A stretch of DNA of 64,000 nucleotides, taken from Cognatazoarcus halotolerans (GTDB lineage: Bacteria > Pseudomonadota > Gammaproteobacteria > Burkholderiales > Rhodocyclaceae). Position 1 is the stretch's first letter. Every line of letters starts with the position of its first letter. The notes beneath the pieces are model-generated. The model searched no databases. It had not been told where the DNA came from and saw only the letters and a list, made by a program, of their open reading frames with translations. Both the position numbers and the translations under genes were made by a program. The DNA lies in assembly GCF_009800965.1 (NCBI RefSeq), contig NZ_WUAF01000002.1:20299-84298 (forward strand), given 5' to 3'. Shown here piece after piece: positions 49,491-58,118 of the stretch.

Positions 49491-51019
49491 CAGGACGTTT
49501 CGTTGTCGCCCTCGCGCAGACTCTGCGCGACCTTCATGTTCCAGTAGCGGATGCCGGTCGCCCAGCCCGATGACGCCAGTTGCAGCAGGTCGCTGTTCGA
49601 AAGGTGGGTGGCGAAGTCGCGCGAGACTGGGCCTGACAGCATGCGCTGCGGCATTTCGGCGAGGAAGTGGCGCAGGCCCGCACCGAGCAATGGCAGGTCT
49701 GCCGAAACACTGCCGCGCAGATCATGCAGGACGCCGGACAGGGTCAGCCAACTCTTCCGGAACAGTGCCAGCTCTTCGCCAAAGCTGGTATTTCCCTGCA
49801 GCGCCAGTGCGTCGAGCATCTCTACCAGCCAGTCGAAACCGATCACCCGCTGATCGTGTGCGAGGAGGTCGATCGCATGCTCGACATGGGCCTGTACCGC
49901 GGCGTCCCTGTCGTGCGGGACGCCAAGCACGGTGAACGCATTGCAGATTCGCCGCGCATCGAGCGCAAGTCCGCCGAGTGCGAGATCCGTCAGCGCTTCG
50001 CGTTGCGACTTCGATATTCGGGCGACGAGACTCCAGTCGATCACCGCGACGCGATGGTCGTCGTCGAGCAGCAGATTGCCGCCGTGCAGGTCGCCGTGAA
50101 ACAGCGCATCGTCGGTACGCGTCCAGAATGGCTTCGCCAGCAGCGCTTCGATCAGTGCGTCGGCCAGTGTGTCGCGCTCCCGCTCGGGAAGCCCCGCATC
50201 GATCAGGCTTCCACCCATCACCCGGGTCATGGCCGTGACGCGTGATGAGCACCAGGGTAGCAGCGGTGGTACGAACACCAATCCGTCACGGCCCAGCAGC
50301 GTCTCCGCGCAGCGCATGTTGTGCTGCTCTTCGTCGAGCCGGATTTCGCGGGTCAACAGACGCTGTACGCTCGAGAATGTGCCCGCGTAATCGAGCGCCG
50401 GCAGGCCCGCCTGACGTCCACGGCGAGTGAGCATGCGGGCCAGACCGGGCAGGATCGCGAGTTCTTCGGCAAGCCGCGCCTCGATCCCCGGTTTGAGTAT
50501 CTTGAAGACGCCTTCGCGATGCTGTCCCTCTTCGCGCCATGCGAAGGGCAGCACGACCGCGACGCTGCCCTCGGCGAGGGCTTTCCGACCGAGCGTGATG
50601 CCGGCGTCGGGTGGAACGAGTGTGTGAAGGATTTCGTCAAGGGCATCCGCGGCCGCGGACGCCGGCATCGATTCGAGCGTCTGAAGATGACGGCGCAGTC
50701 CGGCATCGAGTGCCGGATTCCGGGCCATGACCTGGCCAAGCTTGTGAAGTGTCGGACACTGGGCAAGCAGCGTCACCAGCCGCGCCGCCGGCTCGGTATC
50801 GGCAGGCAGGGCAAGTTGCTGCGCTGCAATGGCGCCGAGGCGTTGCGGCGGAAGGCGGTCCAGGAAATAGGCCATCGCCTCGATCATGAGGGCTTGCCAC
50901 CGGACCAGACTCGCCGGTATGAATTCGTTCAGTCCGAGCGAGTCGATCAGTGCGGTGTCGACCATGCCCGAAGAACGAGGAGGTCGGATTCGTTTCTTGC
51001 TACTGGGAGATACGGGCAT
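49490..51019 (-). CDS. AarF/UbiB/ABC1 family atypical kinase
   Basis: The 509-residue protein shows the ABC1 hallmarks: the KxGQ-like LHKLGQVMARN, an ATP-binding FKILKPG, the catalytic FHGDLHGGNLLL and VIDWSLV. Family members support ubiquinone synthesis or lipid handling. It is distinct in sequence from canonical UbiB, with no obvious C-terminal membrane pair. The start at 51019 is not certain; ATG 50965 is possible. It is coupled to the small membrane protein downstream. Confidence 0.82.
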   Translation of the reverse strand: MPVSPSSKKRIRPPRSSGMVDTALIDSLGLNEFIPASLVRWQALMIEAMAYFLDRLPPQRLGAIAAQQLALPADTEPAARLVTLLAQCPTLHKLGQVMARNPALDAGLRRHLQTLESMPASAAADALDEILHTLVPPDAGITLGRKALAEGSVAVVLPFAWREEGQHREGVFKILKPGIEARLAEELAILPGLARMLTRRGRQAGLPALDYAGTFSSVQRLLTREIRLDEEQHNMRCAETLLGRDGLVFVPPLLPWCSSRVTAMTRVMGGSLIDAGLPERERDTLADALIEALLAKPFWTRTDDALFHGDLHGGNLLLDDDHRVAVIDWSLVARISKSQREALTDLALGGLALDARRICNAFTVLGVPHDRDAAVQAHVEHAIDLLAHDQRVIGFDWLVEMLDALALQGNTSFGEELALFRKSWLTLSGVLHDLRGSVSADLPLLGAGLRHFLAEMPQRMLSGPVSRDFATHLSNSDLLQLASSGWATGIRYWNMKVAQSLREGDNETS

Positions 51020-51215
51020 TGGTCTGTCACCTGATCGGTCGGCACGGCGTACACCCGGAATACGCTATCCGGGTTGGCCGGGTGCCGGTGGTGCTGATTG
51101 TATTAGGGTTTTGTAATATAGTGCCGGCGAACGTGTCAGCCTTGCCCTCGGATCGCGCGGATTCCGCGCGCCGTGCCGGCACGTTGCCGACTCTGAATAC
51201 CTGCAAAGGATCACA

Positions 51216-51596
51216 ATGAAAACCGCACATGACCTTGTCACCGCAGCCAAGCAAAGGATTCGCGAAATCACCCCCGAGCAGGCCGTTGCCGCCATCAAGG
51301 ACGCCGACATTTTGCTCGATGTTCGCGAGACGGACGAATACGCGGCCGGACACATCCCGGGGGCCATCCATATCTCGCGTGGCATGCTCGAATTCAAGCT
51401 TGGCAATATGCCTGAATTATCGGCTCGCGACCTCAAGATCGTCCTTTACTGCAAGACCAGCGGGCGGGCGGCATTGGCGGCCTGTGCATTGGCCGAGATG
51501 GGGTACCTCGAGGTGCAGTCGATTACCGGCGGGTTCGACGCATGGTCCGCGGCGGGATATCCCGTTGCCAAACCCGAGATGCCAAGCTTCGAGTAA
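51216..51596 (+). CDS. Single-domain rhodanese
   Basis: The 126-residue cytoplasmic protein has the rhodanese fold (ILLDVRETDEYAAGHIPGAIHI) and the active-site loop LYCKTSGRAALAA with the catalytic cysteine. It transfers sulfane sulfur. A ribosome-like GCAAAGGA lies before the ATG. It is divergent from the AarF-like gene and about 2.2 kb from the sulfur cluster, a possible functional link. Confidence 0.92.
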   Translation: MKTAHDLVTAAKQRIREITPEQAVAAIKDADILLDVRETDEYAAGHIPGAIHISRGMLEFKLGNMPELSARDLKIVLYCKTSGRAALAACALAEMGYLEVQSITGGFDAWSAAGYPVAKPEMPSFE

Positions 51597-51709
51597 GCGG
51601 ATCACGTCCGCCCGTCGGGCGGCGTGAACGTCGTGCCGCAATGTGACCATCACGCGGCGGTGCTGGCGTGCCATTGCCGGCTTGGGGCGTTCGGCACCAC
51701 AATGGCGGC

Positions 51710-52315
51710 ATGGAAACCTATGTCCTGTTGATGATGATCGGCTTCGGCGCCTATGCGATCAGGAGCGCGGACCAGCGTCGGCGCATCGCGCTGCTCGGAA
51801 GCCATCTCAAGAATTACCAGATTGAAAAACTCATGGAAGCCCTCACCGAGGGTTACATACGTGCGCTCGACGCCGGAGATTCGGGTCGAAGTGAGCAGAT
51901 ATGGGGCCTCATGAATGACAAGGAGGCCGCCCTGAGCGACCAGTTCGCGCGCTTCGCCGCGGATATCGCACGTCTGGACCCCGACGCCACGCGAATGAGC
52001 CGGCTCGCCTGGTCCCTGCCTTTCGCGGACCGGCTGTTCCCGAGACTGGCCTTCGATATGCGCAAGGCGTTGCAGATCCATGCTCGGGGAATTGCCGCGG
52101 TGGTTCGGAACGCGGCGATGCGCAGCCCGAGGGAGCGCGCGTTCACCCTTTCGGCGGAAATGATCCTGATGCAGCATACCTGCCACTGGTTCTGCAAATC
52201 CAGAACCATCGCCTCGGCCCGTATGCTGGCGCGGCATCAGACGACTTACGAGCGGGCCGTGGCATCGGTGTCGCCTGAAACCCGGCAGGCCTACCTCGAA
52301 CTGCTGGCCGGCTGA
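51710..52315 (+). CDS. Hypothetical protein
   Basis: The 201-residue protein begins METYVLLMMIGFGAYAIRS, a probable membrane or signal-anchor helix, followed by a basic helical region and a mostly alpha-helical body. It contains CHWFC near residue 165. I do not recognise the family. The ATG at 51710 is preferred to the earlier in-frame ATG. It stands between the rhodanese and the YbjQ-like gene on the same strand. Confidence 0.7.
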   Translation: METYVLLMMIGFGAYAIRSADQRRRIALLGSHLKNYQIEKLMEALTEGYIRALDAGDSGRSEQIWGLMNDKEAALSDQFARFAADIARLDPDATRMSRLAWSLPFADRLFPRLAFDMRKALQIHARGIAAVVRNAAMRSPRERAFTLSAEMILMQHTCHWFCKSRTIASARMLARHQTTYERAVASVSPETRQAYLELLAG

Positions 52316-52364
52316 AATACCTGCCGCCGGGATCGTGCGGCGCTATTGATTCGGAGGGAGTGTG

Positions 52365-52718
52365 ATGGGTTGGTTCTCCAAGGCTGACAAGAGCTTCTTT
52401 CTCGCGACCGTGGTCCCGTCGGGCGAGGGCATGCAGGTCGAAAAGTATCTCGGCGTGGTCAATGGTGAAGCGATCATCGGTGCCAACATCTTTCGCGACC
52501 TGTTCTCGTCGGTGCGTGACGTGGTCGGAGGGCGTGCCGGCGGCTACGAGCGTGCCCTGTCAGGCGCTCGCGACGCCGCGCTCGAGGACATGATCGATGC
52601 GGCGAAGGAGATGGGGGCCAACGGCATCGTCGGTATCGATTTCGACTACGAGGTGCTCGGTGAAACCAACGGCATGATGATGGTGGCCGTGAGCGGCACG
52701 GCGGTGCGGATCGGGTGA
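52365..52718 (+). CDS. YbjQ/UPF0145 family protein
   Basis: The 117-residue protein matches the YbjQ pattern: GEAIIGANIFRDLFSSVRD near the middle, then GGYERAL, ALEDMIDAAKEMGANGIVG and a short C-terminal strand. It is annotated elsewhere as heavy-metal-binding domain-containing, but no metal ligands stand out. The ATG at 52365 follows GGAGGGA; a GTG lies three bases upstream. Confidence 0.9.
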   Translation: MGWFSKADKSFFLATVVPSGEGMQVEKYLGVVNGEAIIGANIFRDLFSSVRDVVGGRAGGYERALSGARDAALEDMIDAAKEMGANGIVGIDFDYEVLGETNGMMMVAVSGTAVRIG

Positions 52719-52757
52719 TCGCCCAGGTATGACAGCGTGTGCTCCGCCGGGCACGGT

Positions 52758-53186
52758 TCAGATGGACGATGCCGGCTTGTGGAGGGCGAACACTTCGGCT
52801 CCGGTCAGATTGCGGGTGTCGTCGGCAAAGCGGTAGTAGGGCGGTTTTTCGTCGATGAAGATCTGCTGTTCGAAGCCAAAAGCGGATGTTTCATCGAGGA
52901 GCCCGACGGGCAGGTGGTATTGCCGCTCCTGCTTGAGCCGATAGAAGAGGTGCGTCCCGCAGTGCCTGCAGAACCCTCTTTCGGCCCACGTCGAAGAGGC
53001 ATGGACGGTGATGTCGTCCTCGCCCGAGAACGTCACGTCGGTGCCGCAGGCAACTGCCAGCAGCGGACCTCCACCCCATTTTCGGCACGTGCTGCAGTGA
53101 CATGCGCTGATACTGGTTGCTGCCTGCGCAACCTCGACCCGGACCGCGCCGCAGAGGCAGCGTCCCCGTGCATTCTTGTCGGACAT
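52758..53186 (-). CDS. GFA family zinc protein (glutathione-dependent formaldehyde-activating enzyme-like)
   Basis: The 142-residue protein has the GFA zinc-binding pattern CLCGAVRVEV, CHCSTCRKW and FCRHCGTHLFY. Only the founding enzyme condenses formaldehyde with glutathione; most relatives have unknown substrates. Neighbours on the same strand (VOC, SRPBCC) do not define a pathway. Confidence 0.9.
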   Translation of the reverse strand: MSDKNARGRCLCGAVRVEVAQAATSISACHCSTCRKWGGGPLLAVACGTDVTFSGEDDITVHASSTWAERGFCRHCGTHLFYRLKQERQYHLPVGLLDETSAFGFEQQIFIDEKPPYYRFADDTRNLTGAEVFALHKPASSI

Positions 53187-53238
53187 GTTTACTCCTTGTT
53201 TGAGCGAGGCGTCGGCAGCAATCTGTGCAGCCGACGCC

Positions 53239-53646
53239 TCAGATGCCCGCCGGTCCCTTGAGTTCGACGGTATTTCCTTCGGGGTCCGTCAGATAAACCG
53301 ACGGACCTTCACCTTCGGCGCCATATCGGCGTACCAGCGGGCCGACGACGATGCCCCTGTCTTCGAGTTCCCCACGAATCGCGCCCTCGTCAAAGGGTTC
53401 GACTCGCAGACAGAAGTGGTCGAGGTTGTGACCCTCTTTGCCGGGCGCGGCGCCGCCTGCTCGACCGAGCGCGCCATCGACTGAGACGAGGTCGATGAGG
53501 GAGTGCCCGGCACGCAGTTGGACGAGCCCGATATCGTCGAGTCGCCGCTCGACCGTGCAGCCGAGCGCGTCACAATAGAACTGCAGCATGCGTGCGAGGT
53601 CGCGTACACGAAGGACTATGTGGTCTATCTCGCGGATGTGGATCAA
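53239..53646 (-). CDS. VOC family protein (glyoxalase/dioxygenase fold)
   Basis: The 135-residue protein begins IREIDHIVLRVRDLARMLQFY and ends VYLTDPEGNTVELKG, the two beta-alpha-beta-beta-beta modules of the vicinal-oxygen-chelate fold. The conserved histidines and glutamate (DHIVL, DHFCLRV, NTVEL) fit metal binding. The substrate is unknown. It starts 17 bases after the SRPBCC gene stop. Confidence 0.9.
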   Translation of the reverse strand: MIHIREIDHIVLRVRDLARMLQFYCDALGCTVERRLDDIGLVQLRAGHSLIDLVSVDGALGRAGGAAPGKEGHNLDHFCLRVEPFDEGAIRGELEDRGIVVGPLVRRYGAEGEGPSVYLTDPEGNTVELKGPAGI

Positions 53647-53663
53647 GCGGGTCTCCGAGGTGC

Positions 53664-54131
53664 TTATTGTCCCTGCAGCAGTTCGGCGAGTTGGTCGGCA
53701 GCCTTGCCCCAGCCCTCATGGAAGCCCATTTTCTCGTGCGCAGCGCGATCGGCGGCGCTCCAGTGCAGTACCCGGGCGCTGTAGCGGGTCCTTCCGCCAT
53801 CTTCTTCGAAGGTGATCGTTGCAGTCATGAAGGCTTTCTCGGACGGAACCCAGGCTTCGGTGAACGCGTCGGTGATGACGAGCTTTTTGTTCTCGACGAC
53901 CTCCAGATAGACGCCGCGATTCGGGAATTCCTCGCCCTCCGGGCTGCGCATCACGATCAGGCTCGATCCGCCCGGACGTACGTCCAGGTGGGCCGATGCC
54001 ACGGTCCAGGGGCGTGGCACAAACCATTGCATCAGCAAGGCCGGATCGGTCCAGGCGCGGAAGAGGCTCTTCGCTGGCGCATCGATCAGGCGGACGAGAG
54101 AGAGTTCGCGCGGGTTTTCATCGTTGCTCAT
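53664..54131 (-). CDS. SRPBCC / AHSA1-like protein
   Basis: The 155-residue protein has the Activator of Hsp90 ATPase 1-like START fold: RLIDAPAKSLFRAWTDPALLMQWF near the start, VYLEVVENKKLVITDAF in the middle and GWGKAADQLAELL at the end. The likely role is binding a hydrophobic ligand. The ATG at 54131 is preferred to the start 19 codons earlier. Confidence 0.88.
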   Translation of the reverse strand: MSNDENPRELSLVRLIDAPAKSLFRAWTDPALLMQWFVPRPWTVASAHLDVRPGGSSLIVMRSPEGEEFPNRGVYLEVVENKKLVITDAFTEAWVPSEKAFMTATITFEEDGGRTRYSARVLHWSAADRAAHEKMGFHEGWGKAADQLAELLQGQ

Positions 54132-54374
54132 GGGGCGTGTCCCGCGATCATTGACGGTGTGAAGGAGACGTCCGGTGGCCGAACGCATGCGAACCGCGCC
54201 AGGCCCCCCCGTGGCGTACTACTTTACCGTTTTCAATCACGGTTCGGGCGTTCGCGGCGGATGTCGTCCGCCGACAAATGACTTGTCGAACCGATTGGAT
54301 AGCGGCGGCGTCTGCAACTATTCTGGAACTGCCCTCCGGCCCGTTCGAGCCGGCCACAGACGATGGAGTGCGAC

Positions 54375-54869
54375 ATGAAGAAAACGGCAGTCTTTCTCGG
54401 GCTGGTGATGTCGGCCGGCTGTGCGCTGGCGGCAGATGCGATCGTGCTCTCCGGCGCCGATCAGGCGGCTGCGTTCAAGGCGGCCGGATTCACCCAACGC
54501 GCGGGCCAGTGGCGCAGCGGTTGTGACGATCCGGGTACCGCAAGCTACAGCCCGGGGCGGATCGAGCAGGTACGCGATCTCAACGGCGACGGTCAGCCCG
54601 AGGCGGTGATCACCGAGGGCGGGACCTACTGTTACGGCATGACGGGCACCGGTTACAGCATCGTCAGTCGGCAGGGCGAAGGTCGCTGGAAGCTCATCAA
54701 CGCGGAAACGGGGATTCCCACTTTCCTCGCTGCCAAAGGGGTCGGGGGCTGGCCCGATATCGAGGTCGGCGGGCCCGGGTTCTGTTTTCCGGTGCTGCGC
54801 TGGAATGGCAAGGCCTACACGCTGAATCGCCACGAATACGAAGGCAAACGCTGCAGGATGCGCCGCTGA
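54375..54869 (+). CDS. Periplasmic protein with DxNGDG repeat
   Basis: The 164-residue protein has a signal peptide (1-20, GCALA), then FTQRAGQWRSGCDD and the calcium-loop-like DLNGDGQPEAVITEG, similar to FG-GAP/VCBS repeats. Four cysteines in the mature part (C50, C86, and two towards the end) could form disulfides. It is a lone gene of unknown function; the ATG at 54375 starts the signal peptide. Confidence 0.8.
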   Translation: MKKTAVFLGLVMSAGCALAADAIVLSGADQAAAFKAAGFTQRAGQWRSGCDDPGTASYSPGRIEQVRDLNGDGQPEAVITEGGTYCYGMTGTGYSIVSRQGEGRWKLINAETGIPTFLAAKGVGGWPDIEVGGPGFCFPVLRWNGKAYTLNRHEYEGKRCRMRR

Positions 54870-55000
54870 TGGCACCGGGCGAGACGCCCGGTGCCACGTG
54901 TCGGTTGTCGCCGCGGCGCAGCGTATAACATTTCCGTAATCTCGGTCGAACGCGGTTGCGTATATCATCCGGACCATCCCCTCGGCGGAGATTTCCCCCT

Positions 55001-55933
55001 ATGAGTTCCGACAGTTTCGCGCGCGATGTCGGTCGCGATCCCCACCTCCACGACGAGCTGCTGGACAGCTTCGACGAAGAGCTGGAGATGGAGCTTGATG
55101 ATTACCGCATGGAGGCGCTGCTCGAGCACGATACCGCGGGTCTCGACAGTGGCGAGCGCGACATGGATCGTCGCCTGTACTTCCGGGAACTCCTGCGGTT
55201 ACAGGGCGAGCTGGTCAAGCTGCAGGACTGGGTGGTTCACCACAAGCTCAAGCTGGTGGTGCTCTTCGAGGGGCGCGATGCGGCCGGAAAGGGGGGCGCC
55301 ATCAAGCGCATCACCCAGCGGCTCAACCCGCGCGTGTGCAGGGTTGCCGCCTTGCCGGCGCCGAGCGAGCGGGAGCAGTCGCAATGGTATTTCCAGCGCT
55401 ACGTCAATCATCTGCCGGCTGGCGGCGAAATCGTCCTGTTCGACCGTAGCTGGTACAACCGTGCCGGCGTCGAGCGCGTCATGGGTTTCTGCTCCGACGA
55501 GGAATACGAAGAGTTTTTTCGCTCGGTGCCCGAATTCGAGAAGATGCTCATCCGTTCGGGCACGATCCTGGTCAAGTACTGGTTTTCGGTGACCGACGAT
55601 GAACAGAACCGCCGCTTCCAGATGCGTATCCACGACCCGCTCAAGCAGTGGAAGCTCAGTCCGATGGACATGGAGTCGCGCCGCCTCTGGGAGCAATACA
55701 CCATCGCCAAGGAGATCATGCTCGAACGCACGCACATCCCCGAAGCCCCGTGGTGGGTGATCCAGCCTGGCGGCAAGAAGCGCGCACGCCTGAACTGCAT
55801 GCACCATCTGCTGACCCAGATTCCCTACGGCGAAATCGAGCGCTCGTCGGTCGAATTGCCCGCGCGGGTATACAACGCCAACTACATCCGCAATCCGGTG
55901 CCAGACGACATGTTCGTTCCCGCCATCTACTGA
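55001..55933 (+). CDS. ppk2: Polyphosphate kinase 2
   Basis: The 310-residue protein has the PPK2 Walker A FEGRDAAGKGGAIKRI, the lid or conserved NPRVCRVAALPAPSE and the Walker B LFDRSWYNRAGVE. PPK2 enzymes transfer phosphate between polyphosphate and nucleotides; the sequence fits the single-domain class I type. An acidic N-terminal tail (DELLDSFDEELEMELDDY) precedes the domain. The start is the ATG at 55001. Confidence 0.94.
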   Translation: MSSDSFARDVGRDPHLHDELLDSFDEELEMELDDYRMEALLEHDTAGLDSGERDMDRRLYFRELLRLQGELVKLQDWVVHHKLKLVVLFEGRDAAGKGGAIKRITQRLNPRVCRVAALPAPSEREQSQWYFQRYVNHLPAGGEIVLFDRSWYNRAGVERVMGFCSDEEYEEFFRSVPEFEKMLIRSGTILVKYWFSVTDDEQNRRFQMRIHDPLKQWKLSPMDMESRRLWEQYTIAKEIMLERTHIPEAPWWVIQPGGKKRARLNCMHHLLTQIPYGEIERSSVELPARVYNANYIRNPVPDDMFVPAIY

Positions 55934-55972
55934 GTCGGGGGCAGGCAGGCACCGACAGGGCGGCGCTGCACG

Positions 55973-56788
55973 TCAGGTGACCTTGATGTGCCAGGGCTCG
56001 AAGCGTACGCCTTGATGATTGTCCTGCGGGTAGCGTATGTCGATGTAACCGAGGTCCAGCAGCTTGCGGAACTCGTCGGTGTCGGCGAAATCGTCGGTGA
56101 AGTTGCGCTCGCCCCAGCCCCTGATGCCCACGTCGAAATCGCCGACCCCGTGGAATGAGTATCCCGGGGGCGCCAGCGAGCGTGATGCCAGCGACAGATT
56201 GCCGTCCGCTGCGTCGGCCTTGGCAACGAACAGCTGCATTTGCTTGACGACGCTGCGCACGCCGGAAGTCAGTGTCAGGTTGCCGCCGACCTGCTTGAGC
56301 ACCTTCTCGTAGAGTGTCAGCGATTTGCCGGCAAACACGTAGTGCCCGGTATTCGGAATCTTGATGACTTCGCGCAGATCGACCCGCTGGGTGATCTTGC
56401 CGAGTGGTTTTTCCCCGTAGAAACCGTATCGCGACGCATCTTCGTAGAAGAGTGATTCGAGCAGATCGAGCTCGGCCCGGGTGAACTCGCCGATCTGCGA
56501 ATAACGACGTCCGAACTCGAGCATCTCGTCGAAGCTGAGGACATTGAAATTGCCGAAACCGACGACTTCGCGCACGGCCGTGAGGCGCCGATTGACATTC
56601 GCCAGGATGGCACGGGTCCGCTCGTCGGCCACGACATCGCTGGCATGGTGCATGTCCGGATGGCGAATCTTGAAGAGGTAGTCCTTGATCGATGCGTCGT
56701 CCAGGGGCTTTTGCGCGGCATGCAGACCGGGCGCCTGCATGCAGGCCGCCCCGGCCGCCATAGCCTGAAGAAAATGTCTGCGATCCAT
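55973..56788 (-). CDS. M15 family D-Ala-D-Ala carboxypeptidase-like protein, Tat-exported
   Basis: The 271-residue protein begins MDRRHFLQAMAAGAAC, a twin-arginine signal. The VanY-type zinc peptidase core is in the C-terminal half: SGVRSV, SFHGVGDFDVG (His and Asp ligands) and FEPWHIKV (Glu/His). It would trim peptidoglycan in the periplasm. The ATG at 56788 fits the Tat motif. Confidence 0.87.
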   Translation of the reverse strand: MDRRHFLQAMAAGAACMQAPGLHAAQKPLDDASIKDYLFKIRHPDMHHASDVVADERTRAILANVNRRLTAVREVVGFGNFNVLSFDEMLEFGRRYSQIGEFTRAELDLLESLFYEDASRYGFYGEKPLGKITQRVDLREVIKIPNTGHYVFAGKSLTLYEKVLKQVGGNLTLTSGVRSVVKQMQLFVAKADAADGNLSLASRSLAPPGYSFHGVGDFDVGIRGWGERNFTDDFADTDEFRKLLDLGYIDIRYPQDNHQGVRFEPWHIKVT

Positions 56789-57322
56789 TCTTCCGATGCC
56801 TACCAGCAAGTGAGTCTGTCGATCCGTGTTTCAGTATCGCGCCTGGGCGACGTACCGTGTCGATGCCCGACCAGCGTTGCTACGGCTACTCGACGCGTTC
56901 TTTGAGCGCATTTCAGTCGTTCCGTCCGGAAACTGCAATCGGGCGGACTTCACGACGAATACCGCCGGTAAACTAAATGAAAGCGTTGCACCGCACCAGC
57001 GAAGGCTTACACGATCGGGTGACGATTTGTCGCAAGGGTGCCCATTTTTGGGCGGGACGGGGTCCTGCCTGCACGTCGGGGCCCGTGGTCGGTGTTGTGG
57101 CAGGCGTTCGACGGGCGGTACTTCTTTGGTGGTGAATCCGGCCCGGGGGCGACCTGGAACGGCTTGCGGTCGTCGCCTTGGCCGGGGGCGCGACACGCCA
57201 AGGCGCGCTGCGCTCGCTCGAAGCGTTCATTCCGCGCGAGTGGTTCGACAGGAGGCCGGGTGCATGGCCTCACTGGTGAATGAGTAGTGTCGGGGCGAGT
57301 AGCGTCGCCGGGACTGACCGGT
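56789..57322. other. Intergenic region, possible decayed coding remnant
   Basis: There are 534 bases with no supportable gene. One plus-strand frame near 57148-57279 reads protein-like (SLEAFIPREWFDRRPGAW) but is cut by stops on both sides, suggesting an eroded gene end. The region also carries the promoter of the M15 peptidase gene. Confidence 0.4.
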
Positions 57323-58006
57323 TCAGCGCGGAACCCAGCCGCCGCACATCGGGAACACCTGGCCGACGAAACAATCCGCCGCATCGCTGCAAAGATAGGC
57401 GGCGAACGCTGCATCTTCGTGGGCGCCCACGAGCCGCCCGAGCGGCACTTCGCGTTTCAGCCGCTCCTGGAACCGGGGGTTGGCCTGAACTTCTGGCGGG
57501 AAATAGGTGGGGTTGTCGACAAAGTTCTGCGCGATCGCGTTGACCTGGATGTTGTGGGGCGCTACCTCGATACCGACGGACTGCACATAGGCCAACTGGG
57601 CGCCACGTGCCGCGCTGTAGGTCGATGCACGCCTGATTCCCCGCAGGGCCGATGCGCTGCCCATGACCAGGATCTTGCCCGCGCGACGCTCGATCATCGC
57701 CGGCAGTGCTGCGCGGAACAGGCGTGCAAGCGGATGCACGAGAGCGGCGAACGTGTCGTTCCACTCCGCCTCGGAAACTTCCGTTGCGGCGGTCGTCGGC
57801 GCGGAAATGGCCAGATTGGCGAGCAGCACGTCGATCTCGCCGGCCGCGGCGACGACTGCCGCGGGCGCTTCGACATCCAGCAGCGGATCCTCGCTGGCGA
57901 CGACCGTGGCGCCATGTGCGGCAAACACTTCGCACAGCACCGGACCCATGAACATGTCGGCCTGGGTGATGAGGACACGCTTGCCATGAAGGTTCTGATT
58001 CGACAT
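57323..58006 (-). CDS. Halohydrin dehalogenase-like SDR-fold protein
   Basis: The 227-residue protein has a short-chain dehydrogenase fold, but the NAD-binding glycine motif is replaced by T14-x4-F19-x-G21 (TQADMFMG). The catalytic set is S117-x12-Y130-x3-R134, with Arg instead of the SDR Lys. These two patterns are the family signature of halohydrin dehalogenases, which interconvert halohydrins and epoxides without a cofactor. Further family-like traits are YFPPE and the aromatic-rich GQVFPMCGGW near the end. It follows the DAACS symporter gene on the minus strand. Confidence 0.8.
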   Translation of the reverse strand: MSNQNLHGKRVLITQADMFMGPVLCEVFAAHGATVVASEDPLLDVEAPAAVVAAAGEIDVLLANLAISAPTTAATEVSEAEWNDTFAALVHPLARLFRAALPAMIERRAGKILVMGSASALRGIRRASTYSAARGAQLAYVQSVGIEVAPHNIQVNAIAQNFVDNPTYFPPEVQANPRFQERLKREVPLGRLVGAHEDAAFAAYLCSDAADCFVGQVFPMCGGWVPR

Positions 58007-58118
58007 CGCATCTCCTGTGCCTGAATGCACCCCGAGCATCCACGATGCCCAGGGGCGACCGCCGGGATTCTACGCCGCGCGGGCTTGCGTGGGTGGCCTG
58101 GATCCCGGTGCCGTGCGC

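Noticed and set aside
51098..51119. Sigma-70 promoter before the single-domain rhodanese
   Set aside because: TTGTAT and TAATAT are present but only 10 bases apart, too close for a functional -35/-10 pair.
56789..57322. Small gene between the M15 peptidase and the dehalogenase-like gene
   Set aside because: Protein-like fragments are broken by stops in the same frame and no start with ribosome site is seen; at most a remnant.
57007..57414. Minus-strand 135-codon frame before the halohydrin dehalogenase-like gene stop
   Set aside because: It overlaps that gene in another frame, has an Arg/Pro-rich composition and no domain likeness.
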